Of a stretch of DNA of 64,000 nt, positions 17,902 through 27,044 are shown piece after piece. This DNA comes from CAIXSC01 sp046349935 (GTDB lineage: Bacteria; Planctomycetota; Planctomycetia; Pirellulales; Pirellulaceae): assembly GCA_046349935.1 (NCBI GenBank), contig JAXMBK010000010.1:1-64000 (forward strand), written 5' to 3'. Within the stretch, counting starts at the first letter, position 1, and every line of letters starts with the position of its first letter. Made by a program: the position numbers and the translations under genes. The notes under the pieces were generated by a model. That model ran no database searches. It worked only from the letters and a program-made list of their open reading frames with translations, and had not been told where the DNA came from.

Positions 17902-18162
17902 TTAGGCCGTCGGGCCCGCAGCGACCAGTTCTTCGATGGTTTCCGCAATCGCTTCGATGCTGCGGAACGTCGCGCGGCTGAGCTTCGATTCAGGAAACTC
18001 AATGTCGAATTGCTCTTCGAGCGCCAACATGATGCCGACGGTGGCGAGCGAGGTGAGTCCGACTTGATAGAGATCGTCGGCGTCCGCAAACGAACCGGCA
18101 GCGAGGCGTCCGTGGCGGGCGATGATTTCTCGAATGGCTTCCAGCGTGCTGGGATCGGACAC
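17902..18162 (-). CDS. Acyl-carrier-like protein (aminoacyl carrier)
   Basis: An 86-residue acidic four-helix carrier protein. The start is GTG at 18162, preceded by GAGGAG at good spacing; no in-frame ATG gives a sensible length. The phosphopantetheine serine is in DLYQVGLTSLAT at about residue 38, similar to carriers that pair with amino acid:[carrier protein] ligases. It is the first gene of the operon and the likely acceptor of the amino acid activated by the ligase three genes along. A phosphopantetheinyl transferase is not encoded in the window. Confidence 0.88.
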   Translation of the reverse strand: MSDPSTLEAIREIIARHGRLAAGSFADADDLYQVGLTSLATVGIMLALEEQFDIEFPESKLSRATFRSIEAIAETIEELVAAGPTA

Positions 18163-18385
18163 GATGCTTCGCTCCTCTGGCAAGGCGACGAACGCGGAAC
18201 AACGGACCGCAGGGGGGAAACAGCGGTCAGTCATCCCGACATTGGGGTGGGAGGTACAGGAGTGCCAGCTTAGTCGGAGTCGGAAGTGCGTCAAGGAAGC
18301 TAACTTATCCGTAATCTGCACCAGCGCGGCGATTGTGGTGATGTGTCGAACTTCGGCCGCCGTGCGCCGCGTGACCTGCGCTGCG
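18163..18385 (-). promoter_or_regulatory. Upstream region of the aminoacyl-carrier operon
   Basis: A 223-base gap ahead of the first gene of the operon, downstream of the DUF493 gene on the same strand, so the operon promoter probably lies here. On the minus strand a TTGACG hexamer at about 18288-18293 could be a -35 element, but the matching -10 (TAAGCT, 16-17 bases on) is poor. GAGGAG at 18171-18176 region is the ribosome site for the GTG start. Confidence 0.3.
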
Positions 18386-18685
18386 TTACAGCAGCATGAC
18401 GACTCCCTCCAGCACTTGCAGACGAGCGTAGATTGCCAGCACGCATTCGGCGTTCTCCAACTGCGGCTCCAGCGTGATGGCGACGTGCTTCCCGCCTTTG
18501 GCTTCGCGAACTTGGTGTGGCGGGATCTCATCGTCGCTCGATTCCAGCCGCACGACTTCGATCACCGCGGCGACGAACGAGGTCTCGTTGATGCCGATGA
18601 CCTTGATCATCACGCGCGTCGGGAAAACGTGGGTTTGGTTGAGCAGGTCGAGCGACCGTTGGCGATCCTCGGGTGTCTGGTTCAT
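18386..18685 (-). CDS. DUF493 (YbeD-like) family protein
   Basis: A 99-residue protein with HVFPTRVMIKVIGINETSF and a C-terminal ALE-type beta strand, matching the small ferredoxin-fold DUF493 family. Its ATG overlaps the CotH-protein stop by ATGA (18682-18685), so the two are translationally coupled. DUF493 proteins have been linked to small-molecule or regulatory functions but no activity is firmly established. The pairing with a CotH protein is unexplained. Confidence 0.75.
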   Translation of the reverse strand: MNQTPEDRQRSLDLLNQTHVFPTRVMIKVIGINETSFVAAVIEVVRLESSDDEIPPHQVREAKGGKHVAITLEPQLENAECVLAIYARLQVLEGVVMLL

Positions 18686-20706
18686 GGCTTTTCCATCGGT
18701 TTGGGAGGCGGGCCTCCGGCGCGGGGAGGTGGAGCTCCCGTGCCGGGGGGCGGAGGGAAGAGTCGTTCGAACGCCTTCTGAATCTCTTCTGCATTCAAGT
18801 CGTCCGACTTGTCGGCGTCCACTGCCGAGACCAATTCCGTCGCGGCCGACGAGAACTCGTCCCAGGTCAACGCGCCGTCTTGGTCTCGGTCGCCGGCGCG
18901 AAACACGGGCAGGGCCAAGAATCGAGCGGGGCCGCCGCCGGGGGGCGGGCCGCCGGGCGGGGGTCTTACGCCGGGAGGCGGCGGCAGGACGCGTGCGAAG
19001 GCTTCGGCGAACCGGTCGGCGACTACCGCTTGGGCGTCATTTTTGTCGCAGGAGTCGAATAGTTTTTGGGCGACGGCCAGCAACTCGTCGCGCGACAGCT
19101 TCCCGTTTCGGTCGGCGTCGGCGGTCGAGATCAGGGGTGCGGCGAGGAACATCCCGGGGCCGGGGGGACGACCGCCGGGCGGCGGGCCGCGCATCCCAGG
19201 GCCGCCAGGAGGGGCTGGAGCGCCGGGGATGCCGGGAGGCCCTGGCGGCGCCCCAGGTCCCTCGCCAGGGACGGGGAAGCCGCGCGGGCGATAGCCTTCC
19301 GACTTGCCCGCCAACTGGTCGGCCACCGCCGCTCGACGCAGCTTGATGAACACGTCGATCGCGGGTGCGCCCGAGAACGGAGTGCCTTGGATGAAGAACG
19401 GACTGTTAGGCGGGGGCGGCGGCGGATGGTCCTCCTTCCATTTCGCCTCCCGCGCTCGCGGTTCGCGCAGCATCTGGTTCACCTCGCGCAACTGCCGCAG
19501 CGTCGGTCCCTCGTCGCCGAACGACGCCTGCAGCGACTCAAGATGTTTCCGGTACAAGGCGCGCCATTCCGGAATCGCCAGCAGCCGCTCGATCACTGGC
19601 CCCTTGCCCACGTGCGGATGGAAAACGTCGAGTTGCTGGAGTTGCTCGGGCGTGCCGAGCAGGAGGAACGCACCCCAAGCGAGGTCAAGATCCCAGGGGA
19701 GGAGCACGAAACGGTTCGTATCGGGATCTAGGTAGACGTAGTAGTTGTGGACGTGTGTGAGGAAACTGTCCATGTTGGACAGCCACGCGTTGACGGCCAG
19801 GAACCTCAAGAATTCGTCAACGTCGAGGAACTTGTCGATGTCCCGTCGGAACGTCTCGTCGTCGGCTTGATGAATGAGTCGCACGAAGTCGATGACGCGT
19901 TTCTTCTGTGCGTCGGTCGGGTCGGTCTTCGGCTCAAACCACTCGTACTTCGACCAATCTTCACCCAAGTACTCGAGCCCTTGCGTACCCTCGGGTTTCA
20001 ACAGCAGTCCCTTGGGATTCGCAAAGTGCCGGCGCAGAAAGTCGGCATCGACTTCTTCGACCATGGTGTACACGCCGAGCAGCTCGTTGGTCGTCTCGCC
20101 GTCGATCGTCAGGCGGACTTCGGCGAACGCCGTACGACTCGCGGGGACGCCCAGTGATTGGAACACTGGGTAGCCGACGGCTTGGCGGGCGAGCGTCGGG
20201 TCCATGATGTTGTTGTGGAGATTGAGCCTCGACAGACCGAAGGCCTTTTGCCCGTCGACGAAGCGATCGAAGTCCAGCTTAAAGGGCCGCTTACGCCCCT
20301 CGGCCGAAACCATGTAGGTGCCGTTCCCTTTGAAGCGGAGTCCCACGTCTTTCCAGGTGCGGTCGCCGATCGTGACCTGCGCCTTCACGTAGGAGAACTC
20401 GTAGCCGAAGTCGCCGGGGCGCATCCGAGGCGGCGGGCCTGGCGGCGTTGCGGGCGGCGGGACATTGGGGCCGTTCGGCGCCAGTTCAGGACCCGGGGGC
20501 GGATTGAGCCACGGCGGACCGCCCTTGGGCTGCATGGCCTTCCAGTTCTCGGCCGTGACCCGCAGATGCACGTCCCAATGCTTGGCGATTCCGAACAGCG
20601 CAGCCGACTCTTCCTTCGCGGTCGACGTTTGTCCCAGCGCGGAGCAGGCCGGCAGCCAGCTCAGCCAACAACCCAGCGACACCAGCAGGATGGCAGATAG
20701 CCGCAT
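18682..20706 (-). CDS. Secreted CotH-family protein with C-terminal EF-hands
   Basis: A 674-residue protein with a signal peptide (hydrophobic residues 4-22, cleavage near SALGQ). Residues about 45-420 form a CotH kinase-like domain: FRGKGNGTY-like GLRFKGNGTYM, FDRFVDGQKAFGLSRLNLHNN and a late LPWDLDLAWG metal-binding motif. The rest is Pro/Gly-rich linker with at least two EF-hand loops (DADRNGKLSRDE and DRDQDGALTWDE) and a third weaker (DADKSDDLNAEE), so calcium binding outside the cytoplasm is likely. CotH domains phosphorylate proteins in spore formers; planctomycete versions are exported and unstudied. The Pro/Gly tracts (about 18900-19260 and 20410-20520) are typical linkers. Confidence 0.88.
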   Translation of the reverse strand: MRLSAILLVSLGCWLSWLPACSALGQTSTAKEESAALFGIAKHWDVHLRVTAENWKAMQPKGGPPWLNPPPGPELAPNGPNVPPPATPPGPPPRMRPGDFGYEFSYVKAQVTIGDRTWKDVGLRFKGNGTYMVSAEGRKRPFKLDFDRFVDGQKAFGLSRLNLHNNIMDPTLARQAVGYPVFQSLGVPASRTAFAEVRLTIDGETTNELLGVYTMVEEVDADFLRRHFANPKGLLLKPEGTQGLEYLGEDWSKYEWFEPKTDPTDAQKKRVIDFVRLIHQADDETFRRDIDKFLDVDEFLRFLAVNAWLSNMDSFLTHVHNYYVYLDPDTNRFVLLPWDLDLAWGAFLLLGTPEQLQQLDVFHPHVGKGPVIERLLAIPEWRALYRKHLESLQASFGDEGPTLRQLREVNQMLREPRAREAKWKEDHPPPPPPNSPFFIQGTPFSGAPAIDVFIKLRRAAVADQLAGKSEGYRPRGFPVPGEGPGAPPGPPGIPGAPAPPGGPGMRGPPPGGRPPGPGMFLAAPLISTADADRNGKLSRDELLAVAQKLFDSCDKNDAQAVVADRFAEAFARVLPPPPGVRPPPGGPPPGGGPARFLALPVFRAGDRDQDGALTWDEFSSAATELVSAVDADKSDDLNAEEIQKAFERLFPPPPGTGAPPPRAGGPPPKPMEKP

Positions 20707-20778
20707 GAAGACCGCCTTGTTCGACTAGAAGAGGGATGAAAAGCCGTCTAAGGATTGTAATCGGTCGGCCCGCCATGC

Positions 20779-22227
20779 ATGGAAGGGGGAGCGTGCACCG
20801 AGTACAACGACGCCATGCATGACGTACAAGTCAATTCGGCGCCCGAAGGAGGACTGGAACGCAGCCTGGGCCCGTGGCAAGCGACGGCGCTCAACGTGGC
20901 CAACATGGTGGGCATTGGGCCGTTCATTACGATCCCCGCGTTCATCCAAGCCATGCAGGGGCCGCAGGCGCTGATCGCCTGGGTCATCGCCGCCGGGTTG
21001 GTGATCTGCGACGGGTTGGTATGGAGCGAACTGGGGGCGGCCATGCCGGGGAGCGGCGGGTCGTATCACTACCTGCGCGAGATCTACGGGCGATACCGCT
21101 TCGGACGCTTGATGCCGTTCTTATTCATTTGGCAGTTCTTGGCGAGCGGCGCGCTGGAGATGGCGACCGGCTATTTGGGCGCCATGAACTATCTGCAGTA
21201 CGCTTGGCCGGGAATGCACGAGTCGCTGGCGGGCTGGGGCGTCCCGGGAGGAGCGAACACGCTGGCGGCCTGCGCGGCGCTCGTCGTGTCGCTAGTCTTG
21301 TGCCAGCGCATCGGGCGCCTCGGGTGGCTCGGCCTCGTCCTATGCGCCGGTACGATGGTCACCGTCATGGTCGTCATCTTGTCAGGACTGACGCATTTTC
21401 GCCCCGAACTGCTCACGCTGCCGCCGCATGCTTTCCGGCTCGACGCTCAGTTCGCCGCGGGACTCGGCGCCGCCATGCTGATCGCCATCTACGACTACTT
21501 GGGCTACTACAACGTTTGCTTTCTCGGCGAGGAGGTGCGGGATCCGGCGCGGACGATTCCGCGCGCCGTGATGGCGTCGGTCGTCGTCGTGGCGCTCATC
21601 TATTTGGTCATGAATGTCTCCATCATCGCCGTCGTGCCGTGGGAAGAGGCGATGAAGTCGGAGAACATCGCGGCGCTGTTCATGGAACGGCTGTTTGGAC
21701 GCGGCGTCGCGACCGCCTTCACGGCGCTCATCTTGTGGACCGTCGCCGCCTGCATGTTCGCTATCACGCTGGGCTATTCCCGCATTCCCTTCGCCGCCGC
21801 TCGCCGCGGAGACTTCTTCCGCCCTTTCGGCGTGTTGCACGCCTCAGGTCGGTACCCGATCGTGTCGCTGTTGGTAATGGGGTGCCTCACCGCCGCCTGC
21901 TGCTACTTGGAGCTTTCGACGGTGATCAACGCGGCGGTCTGCGTGCGGATCGCCGTGCAGTTCATCGGTCAGATCGTCGGTCTGCATCTGTTGCGCACTC
22001 GTCAGACCGACGTACGGCTGCCGTTTCGCATGCGGCTGTATCCCTTGCCGAGCCTCATCGCACTGGCTGGCTGGATCTTCGTGCTCGCGACCGCCGACCG
22101 CACGTCGCTGATCGCCAGCGCTGTCGTGCTTGCGAGCGGCGTGGCGGCGTTCTGCGTCTGGAATCGGTTTCGATCAAGCGACTCTGCGGACTTGGCACAG
22201 CGAGGCGACGATGGAAGTAAAGCCTGA
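20779..22227 (+). CDS. APC-family amino acid permease
   Basis: A 482-residue protein with about twelve membrane helices. The first helix region (ATALNVANMVGIGPFITIPAFI) has the GIG-type unwound motif of the amino acid-polyamine-organocation family, and IYDYLGYYNVCFLGEEVRDPARTIPRA is the conserved loop after helix 6. The start may be ATG 20815; the first 12 residues from 20779 show no conservation and no strong ribosome site favours either. It probably imports or exchanges an amino acid. The next gene overlaps its end by 17 bases. Confidence 0.88.
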   Translation: MEGGACTEYNDAMHDVQVNSAPEGGLERSLGPWQATALNVANMVGIGPFITIPAFIQAMQGPQALIAWVIAAGLVICDGLVWSELGAAMPGSGGSYHYLREIYGRYRFGRLMPFLFIWQFLASGALEMATGYLGAMNYLQYAWPGMHESLAGWGVPGGANTLAACAALVVSLVLCQRIGRLGWLGLVLCAGTMVTVMVVILSGLTHFRPELLTLPPHAFRLDAQFAAGLGAAMLIAIYDYLGYYNVCFLGEEVRDPARTIPRAVMASVVVVALIYLVMNVSIIAVVPWEEAMKSENIAALFMERLFGRGVATAFTALILWTVAACMFAITLGYSRIPFAAARRGDFFRPFGVLHASGRYPIVSLLVMGCLTAACCYLELSTVINAAVCVRIAVQFIGQIVGLHLLRTRQTDVRLPFRMRLYPLPSLIALAGWIFVLATADRTSLIASAVVLASGVAAFCVWNRFRSSDSADLAQRGDDGSKA

Positions 22228-23200
22228 ACAAGACGGCGCGACGCCGAAGAGCGACCGACCGGCGGGCTCGTCGCTTCGACGACGAGCCGTACGGATGGTG
22301 CTGCGGTTGGCGATCGTCGTAGGAGTGATCGTGCTCATGTTGACCCTCTTCCAACGTTCGCTCATTTACGTCCCCACGAAAACTCGGCCGCTCCCCGCCG
22401 CTCAGTTCGGACTCGCGCGCGGCGGCGCGTTCGATGTGCAAACCGACAGCGACGGCGTAACGCTGCATGGATGGCATTGTCTGCCGCACGGAGCGGTCGC
22501 CGCCGACTCCGCCGAGTGCGACCGTTTGCTGCGCGACGCCTCGCACGTGGTGCTGTTCTTCTCAGGCAATGCAGGGCACCGCGGCTATCGACTCGATGAA
22601 CTCGAGCTGTTACGTCGGTTGGGTTGCCATGTGTTCTTGTTCGACTATCGCGGCTATGCGGAGAACGAAGGGCGCCCCAGCGAGTCGGCGTTCGTGGGCG
22701 ACGCGCTGCAGATTTGGCGTTATGTCACCGAAGAAAGGCGAGTCTCGCCCGACAAGGTGATCGTGGTCGGCGAGTCGCTGGGAGGGGGCGTGGCGGTGCA
22801 GTTGGCGGCTCAGTTGTGCGCTCGCGGCAGCCCGCCGGGCGGACTCGTGTTGCGCTCCACCTTTTCGTCGCTGGTCGACGTGGGCCGTTATCACTTTCCC
22901 TGGCTGCCGGTCCGCTGGGCGCTGATCGACCGGTTTCTATCGCACGAGCATATTCGTCAGGTCACGTGTCCGGTGCTTTTGTTTCATGGAACGTCCGACA
23001 CGATCGTCCCAGAGCGCTTTGGGAGGAAATTGTTCGCCGCGGCGCCCGAACGCTCGGCCACGGGCGTCGAGAAGCAGTTCGTCGAACTACCCGGCGTCGG
23101 CCACAACAACGTGCTCGACGAGGCGGGAAACGTGGTGGCGCAGCAGCTAAGCAAATGGTTCGATCGAATCCGTGGCAGAGGCGAGAGGGTGCGTGGATAG
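22211..23200 (+). CDS. Membrane-anchored alpha/beta hydrolase
   Basis: The ATG at 22211 overlaps the permease gene and follows GCGAGGCG; it gives 329 residues with one N-terminal membrane helix (about 32-50). The hydrolase core has the nucleophile S189 in GESLGG, an acid in HGTSDTIVPE and a histidine in LPGVGHNNV. The YVPTKTRPLP segment after the helix is common in the BAAT/ABHD13-like branch of serine hydrolases. Substrate unknown. Its TAG stop lies inside the left dispersed repeat. Confidence 0.85.
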   Translation: MEVKPEQDGATPKSDRPAGSSLRRRAVRMVLRLAIVVGVIVLMLTLFQRSLIYVPTKTRPLPAAQFGLARGGAFDVQTDSDGVTLHGWHCLPHGAVAADSAECDRLLRDASHVVLFFSGNAGHRGYRLDELELLRRLGCHVFLFDYRGYAENEGRPSESAFVGDALQIWRYVTEERRVSPDKVIVVGESLGGGVAVQLAAQLCARGSPPGGLVLRSTFSSLVDVGRYHFPWLPVRWALIDRFLSHEHIRQVTCPVLLFHGTSDTIVPERFGRKLFAAAPERSATGVEKQFVELPGVGHNNVLDEAGNVVAQQLSKWFDRIRGRGERVRG

Positions 23201-23353
23201 TCGTGGACCGCTCCGTCGGTCCAACGCACGATTGCCGCCGTCGATGCTCGCCCCGATTCACTGCGCGGTTGACTTCCCGCTACGCACTCTTGAATCGCCG
23301 AAAGAATCGGTGGGCCCGCGCTCGCAAAGCCTCGCTTGGCCCACCCTACTTTG
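23195..23353 (+). repeat. Dispersed repeat, left copy (146-bp core)
   Basis: The core at 23208-23353 runs from CCGCTCCGTCGGTCCAAC to GGCCCACCCTACTTTG and aligns without gaps to 31516-31661 with about 7 mismatches by eye. It contains the inverted pair GTGGGCC...GGCCCAC. The 13 bases before the core (GATAGTCGTGGA) are also part of the family, because they recur inverted at about 31755-31768. No ORF in it looks real. The hydrolase stop codon is within the element. Confidence 0.85.
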
Positions 23354-23412
23354 GCTCCCATCGGCGTGGACGAACGGAGTTAGAGCGAGAGCGTGAGACG
23401 GTTCAGTCATCG

Positions 23413-24633
23413 TCAGCACCTAATCAACAAGCCATCCACTGCCTCGAAACAACCTTCCTTGATTGCACGACGAATGGCTTTACGAAATTCGTCTCTCACA
23501 TTTTCCGTTACCTGTTTGAATCCAAGGTAGTTCGCGGCGCTGCGGACCAAGTCCTCACGTTCATAGCGGCATCGTGGTCGCGTGACCGAGGTGAGGGCGC
23601 TGACCAACTCGTCCGGATCGTAGGCTCGGATATCACGGCGGTAAAGGCACAGAGTATCTGTGTCGTCGAGTCGCCTGATGATTCGACGGCGAATTGCCGC
23701 CCTCAGGTGTCCCCTCAACGATTCATCAACTCTCTTTCCTAGTCGTTCGTATCCGAAACGCCGAGCGACTTCGCGGAGAAGTTGTTCCTGTGAACATATT
23801 CCCAATTCGCGAGAGACGGTCCTGAATGCGATCATGACGTCCGACGTATCAAGCTCGTCGATGGAAATGCGAAACGAACTTCCGTCAGCAACCGGAATGT
23901 CGGCGTCGTAGTCATCCTCGTGATCGGTCGTGTCAATCGTCGAGGCGTCGTCAACTTCGTGAGCGTCAACGGAGGTCTTGCTGGACTCGTCCGGTACGTG
24001 GGACAAGTTGCCGGGCGTCCATGTGAACGGTCCTGTTTCCGTTTCATCATCGTCGGACGGCGACAAATCCTCCTCGAAGGAGTCGCTTGGCGGACGTCGC
24101 CAATGCACGACGCGAGCAAGATCCAGGCGAGCGCGGTGATTCTCGTGCGACTGCGCATAGTGCATCAAGTCGGCCAACGTTGGGACTTGTGCTTCGCGCA
24201 GGCACTGATGAAAGAAGCTTTCTGCCGCCAGCGCAAAAGGGTCGCTCCGATAGCAAAACGTCAGGACGGCCGCCTGGAACGAGCTAATGAAGGCCGCGTC
24301 ATCCAATGCAGTCCCTCCGACGATTACTCGACGTTCGTTCTCCTTCGCGAACACAAAAACGTTGGAACTGAACGAGGACTCAGGATGTGAGTGAACACGG
24401 AGTATCCCAGAGTCGTGGAGTCGGCGGAGCAATTGTGGGTCGGTTCGATGCAGGTCCGTACCGACGATTGCGCATTTGAGGCGAGGAAAGTGCGTCCATA
24501 GTTCCCTGCCGAAAGGCGCCGACTCGTCGAGGATTCCGTGCGACGTGCAAAACTTCCAAGAGTCGGCCGAGGCGGCGCATTCGATGAGTGCGCGAAATAC
24601 ATCCGCGCCGGATCGTAGAAAATGAGCTTCCAC
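23413..24633 (-). CDS. Degenerate PLD-like protein with two winged-helix-like domains
   Basis: A 406-residue protein. Residues about 1-170 resemble a phospholipase D-like nuclease fold (SSFSSNVFVFAKENERRVIVGGTALDDAAF matches the usual 'HxK..F......iiGSaNlt' region), but the canonical HxK is not preserved, so catalysis is doubtful. A very acidic linker (about 185-255) follows. Two similar C-terminal blocks (LLREVARRFGYERLGKRVDESLRG and LVRSAANYLGFKQVTENVRDEFRK) look like tandem winged helices of the type seen at the end of DUF3320 helicases. It ends 60 bases from the dispersed repeat and starts 26 bases after the helicase gene, so the two form an operon. GC looks lower than in the neighbours. 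Confidence 0.65.
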   Translation of the reverse strand: MEAHFLRSGADVFRALIECAASADSWKFCTSHGILDESAPFGRELWTHFPRLKCAIVGTDLHRTDPQLLRRLHDSGILRVHSHPESSFSSNVFVFAKENERRVIVGGTALDDAAFISSFQAAVLTFCYRSDPFALAAESFFHQCLREAQVPTLADLMHYAQSHENHRARLDLARVVHWRRPPSDSFEEDLSPSDDDETETGPFTWTPGNLSHVPDESSKTSVDAHEVDDASTIDTTDHEDDYDADIPVADGSSFRISIDELDTSDVMIAFRTVSRELGICSQEQLLREVARRFGYERLGKRVDESLRGHLRAAIRRRIIRRLDDTDTLCLYRRDIRAYDPDELVSALTSVTRPRCRYEREDLVRSAANYLGFKQVTENVRDEFRKAIRRAIKEGCFEAVDGLLIRC

Positions 24634-24659
24634 AGGCGTGTCTCTTTAGGCTTTAGCGA

Positions 24660-27044
24660 TCAATAGTCGATGTGTTCGGGCGCACTCGCGGAAGGCTCGA
24701 AACGGCGGTGAAACGTATCGAGGAACTGGTCTGCAAGAGATCGCCAGGAATCAACGGCCCTTCCTGGAGTGATATTCCGACTTTGTGCATCATGGATCGC
24801 CGATTCGGAAGGGGTGAATCGCCGTTCGCGTTGCCTGAACTCTACGTTGTGCCCGCTCGTCGGCATATCGGCATGGAGCGCCTCGTGATACATCAGGAAC
24901 TCAAGCACAAAACGTGGAACATCGGGCGAATTGAGGATGTTCGAGATGACGAGCTTCCGGTCTGAGTAACGAAAGAATCCCCAGAGGCCCTGGAGCGGGC
25001 TATCGGAAAAGCAATAGTCGCTCACGTGAGGGACGCCGCGTGGGAAATGGCGTTGCTGGCTGGTGACAGCATCCCAAACAGCACCCAGCGAATAGCCAGG
25101 TTCGCCAGCCGGCCATTTGCGCAATTCCGCGAGGGGAGGCGTCAACAGTGATGGCTCGGGAGGACGCGAGGACTGCCCAGAAACGAGGCGATTGATGGAG
25201 CGCTGAACATTGTCGAAAAAGGACTGAAAGTCATTTCGATAGACGAGGCGGCACACGGGATCCGCGGCGTAGATCTCGCGCAGACGAGCGGCCTGTTCAT
25301 CTGGCACGATTCGCCGAAGTTCTTGAGCAAGTACGTCGGGATCAAACTTGCGTTTCTCGTCGAACGTATAGTGCGATACGGCAAGTTCGTTGCGATAGGC
25401 TTGAAGCAGGCCCAACAGATCGTGGACGGTTGGCAACGGGTCGGAACACTCCCCAAAGTACTCGCGGCGGATCATCGCCGCATAGTCGCGATTGATCTCC
25501 TTGGGGATTTGGCCTGCGGCGATAACCTCACTATGTAGCCGCTCGAAGCCAGCCCTTTGGTTGTCGAATACAAGAACCAGTCGTCGATTGACGTCCGTCT
25601 CGGTCTCTTCCTCCCACACGTACCAGCCGTAGGGAAGACAAGCAAAAACACCCTCGAAAAATCCACGATACGCCGATTGCACCAGCTTGTACGCCTCGGC
25701 GATCAACTCTTGCGATACCAAATACAGCGGCGCTCGAATCCGTTCCCGTTCTGGAGCAGCAACAGGTTCGCCTGCGGCAATGACGACTTCTGTGTCGAGC
25801 GGATTGTATTCGTTCCAAGTATCGACGAAGGTCACGAGATAGGCGAGTTCCGTACCGCCGGCCTCCTTTCCTCGGAGTGCGCGCCCGATCATCTGCGACA
25901 ACAGCGCCTCGCTTCGCGTGGGGCGCGCGATGAAGACGCTCTTGGTGCTCGGCGCATCAAATCCTTCTGTCAGCATTTCCACGTTGGCAATGACGACCGG
26001 CTCAGGCTGGTCTCGAAAGCGATTCATTACCGATTCGCTGTCTTTGCGCGTGTAGTCCACGTAGTCGGCTGCGATATTCGCCTTGGAAAACTCACTCGCA
26101 AGGGTCTGCGCGTGTGCCGCTGTAGCGGCAAAGACGATCGTCTTGCCGTACTTGCTGGGGTCTTGGCAATAGTGCTCGACGATCAGTTTATTGCGGACCG
26201 CATGCTTCGCCAGGCGATCAAGCACCGTCTGTGCCAATTCCCCGAACCGCTCAAGATGAGCTAGGTCGGCTGAAGTGAACTCAGACTCCAACTCGACTCG
26301 AGTACGCACCGTTTCCGGGATCGGAGTGGCAAGGATTCCCTTCTCGATCAAGTCATGCTTTTTCACCTCGTAGATCAAATTGTGATCGAAGAGCTTCCAG
26401 AGCAGCTTGTTCTCGTTCTCATCCATACGCACGGGCGTGGCAGTCAAGCCCATGATGGGAATGCCGCGCTCTCGCACGCTGCGTAGTACTCGGAGATAGC
26501 TGGGCGCCGCAGCGTGGTGAGCCTCGTCGACGACGACGATCGCCCGACACTCTCCAGGCTTCTCTCCGCTCGCCCTTTCCGATTGTTTGAAAAACGTATC
26601 GAGATAACCAAGTGATCCCTCCGTGGCCGCGGATTGGATCATGGAGAAGACAACGTGATCCGACTCGGAAACGTTGGACCACCGACAGTCTTGCGATGAG
26701 ACCCTGATCAGGTTTAGTGAATCGAGGCCCGTGGCAAGATGCGCATCCCTAGCAAAGTCAGCGTAGGCTTGAACGAGTAATGAGCGGCGATGTGCAAGCC
26801 AGAGGACTCGGTAGCCATGCCGGACATAGTTTTCCAGGATCCAGCGAGTGGCCAGCTTGGTCTTGCCGCCGCCTGTCGGAACGACCACGATTCCCGCCGT
26901 CTGATTCCTGTCCAGAAAGTGACGGCTCAGCGCATCCCACGCCGACTGCTGGTGGGGGTATGGCCTAAAGGAATCGCTTTTCGCTTCGACACGAAATGCG
27001 TTTGCGGGCTTCTCTAACCAGTCGAGCGAGACTTCGCTACTCAT
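24660..27044 (-). CDS. SF2 DEAD/DEAH helicase with C-terminal zinc-metallopeptidase-like domain
   Basis: A 794-residue protein. The helicase part has the Q-type PHQQSAW segment (about 30-36), Walker A PTGGGKTK (56-63), DEAH (173-176), GLTATP (199-204), TIVFAATAAHA, and motif VI QMIGRALRG near residue 400. After about 200 uncharacterised residues the C-terminus has YHEALHADMPTSGHN: H720-E-A-L-H724 with H732 as a third ligand, followed by FRQRERRF, like SprT/YgjP-type metallopeptidases. It is coexpressed with the degenerate PLD protein. Restriction-like or defence function is suggested by SF2 plus PLD partners, as in known defence loci, but none of the described systems matches in full. Confidence 0.8.
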   Translation of the reverse strand: MSSEVSLDWLEKPANAFRVEAKSDSFRPYPHQQSAWDALSRHFLDRNQTAGIVVVPTGGGKTKLATRWILENYVRHGYRVLWLAHRRSLLVQAYADFARDAHLATGLDSLNLIRVSSQDCRWSNVSESDHVVFSMIQSAATEGSLGYLDTFFKQSERASGEKPGECRAIVVVDEAHHAAAPSYLRVLRSVRERGIPIMGLTATPVRMDENENKLLWKLFDHNLIYEVKKHDLIEKGILATPIPETVRTRVELESEFTSADLAHLERFGELAQTVLDRLAKHAVRNKLIVEHYCQDPSKYGKTIVFAATAAHAQTLASEFSKANIAADYVDYTRKDSESVMNRFRDQPEPVVIANVEMLTEGFDAPSTKSVFIARPTRSEALLSQMIGRALRGKEAGGTELAYLVTFVDTWNEYNPLDTEVVIAAGEPVAAPERERIRAPLYLVSQELIAEAYKLVQSAYRGFFEGVFACLPYGWYVWEEETETDVNRRLVLVFDNQRAGFERLHSEVIAAGQIPKEINRDYAAMIRREYFGECSDPLPTVHDLLGLLQAYRNELAVSHYTFDEKRKFDPDVLAQELRRIVPDEQAARLREIYAADPVCRLVYRNDFQSFFDNVQRSINRLVSGQSSRPPEPSLLTPPLAELRKWPAGEPGYSLGAVWDAVTSQQRHFPRGVPHVSDYCFSDSPLQGLWGFFRYSDRKLVISNILNSPDVPRFVLEFLMYHEALHADMPTSGHNVEFRQRERRFTPSESAIHDAQSRNITPGRAVDSWRSLADQFLDTFHRRFEPSASAPEHIDY

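Noticed and set aside
23413..27044. Assignment of the PLD/helicase pair to DISARM
   Set aside because: DISARM also needs a methyltransferase and a DUF1998 protein; none are here, and the PLD fold is degenerate. Only a loose similarity in composition remains.
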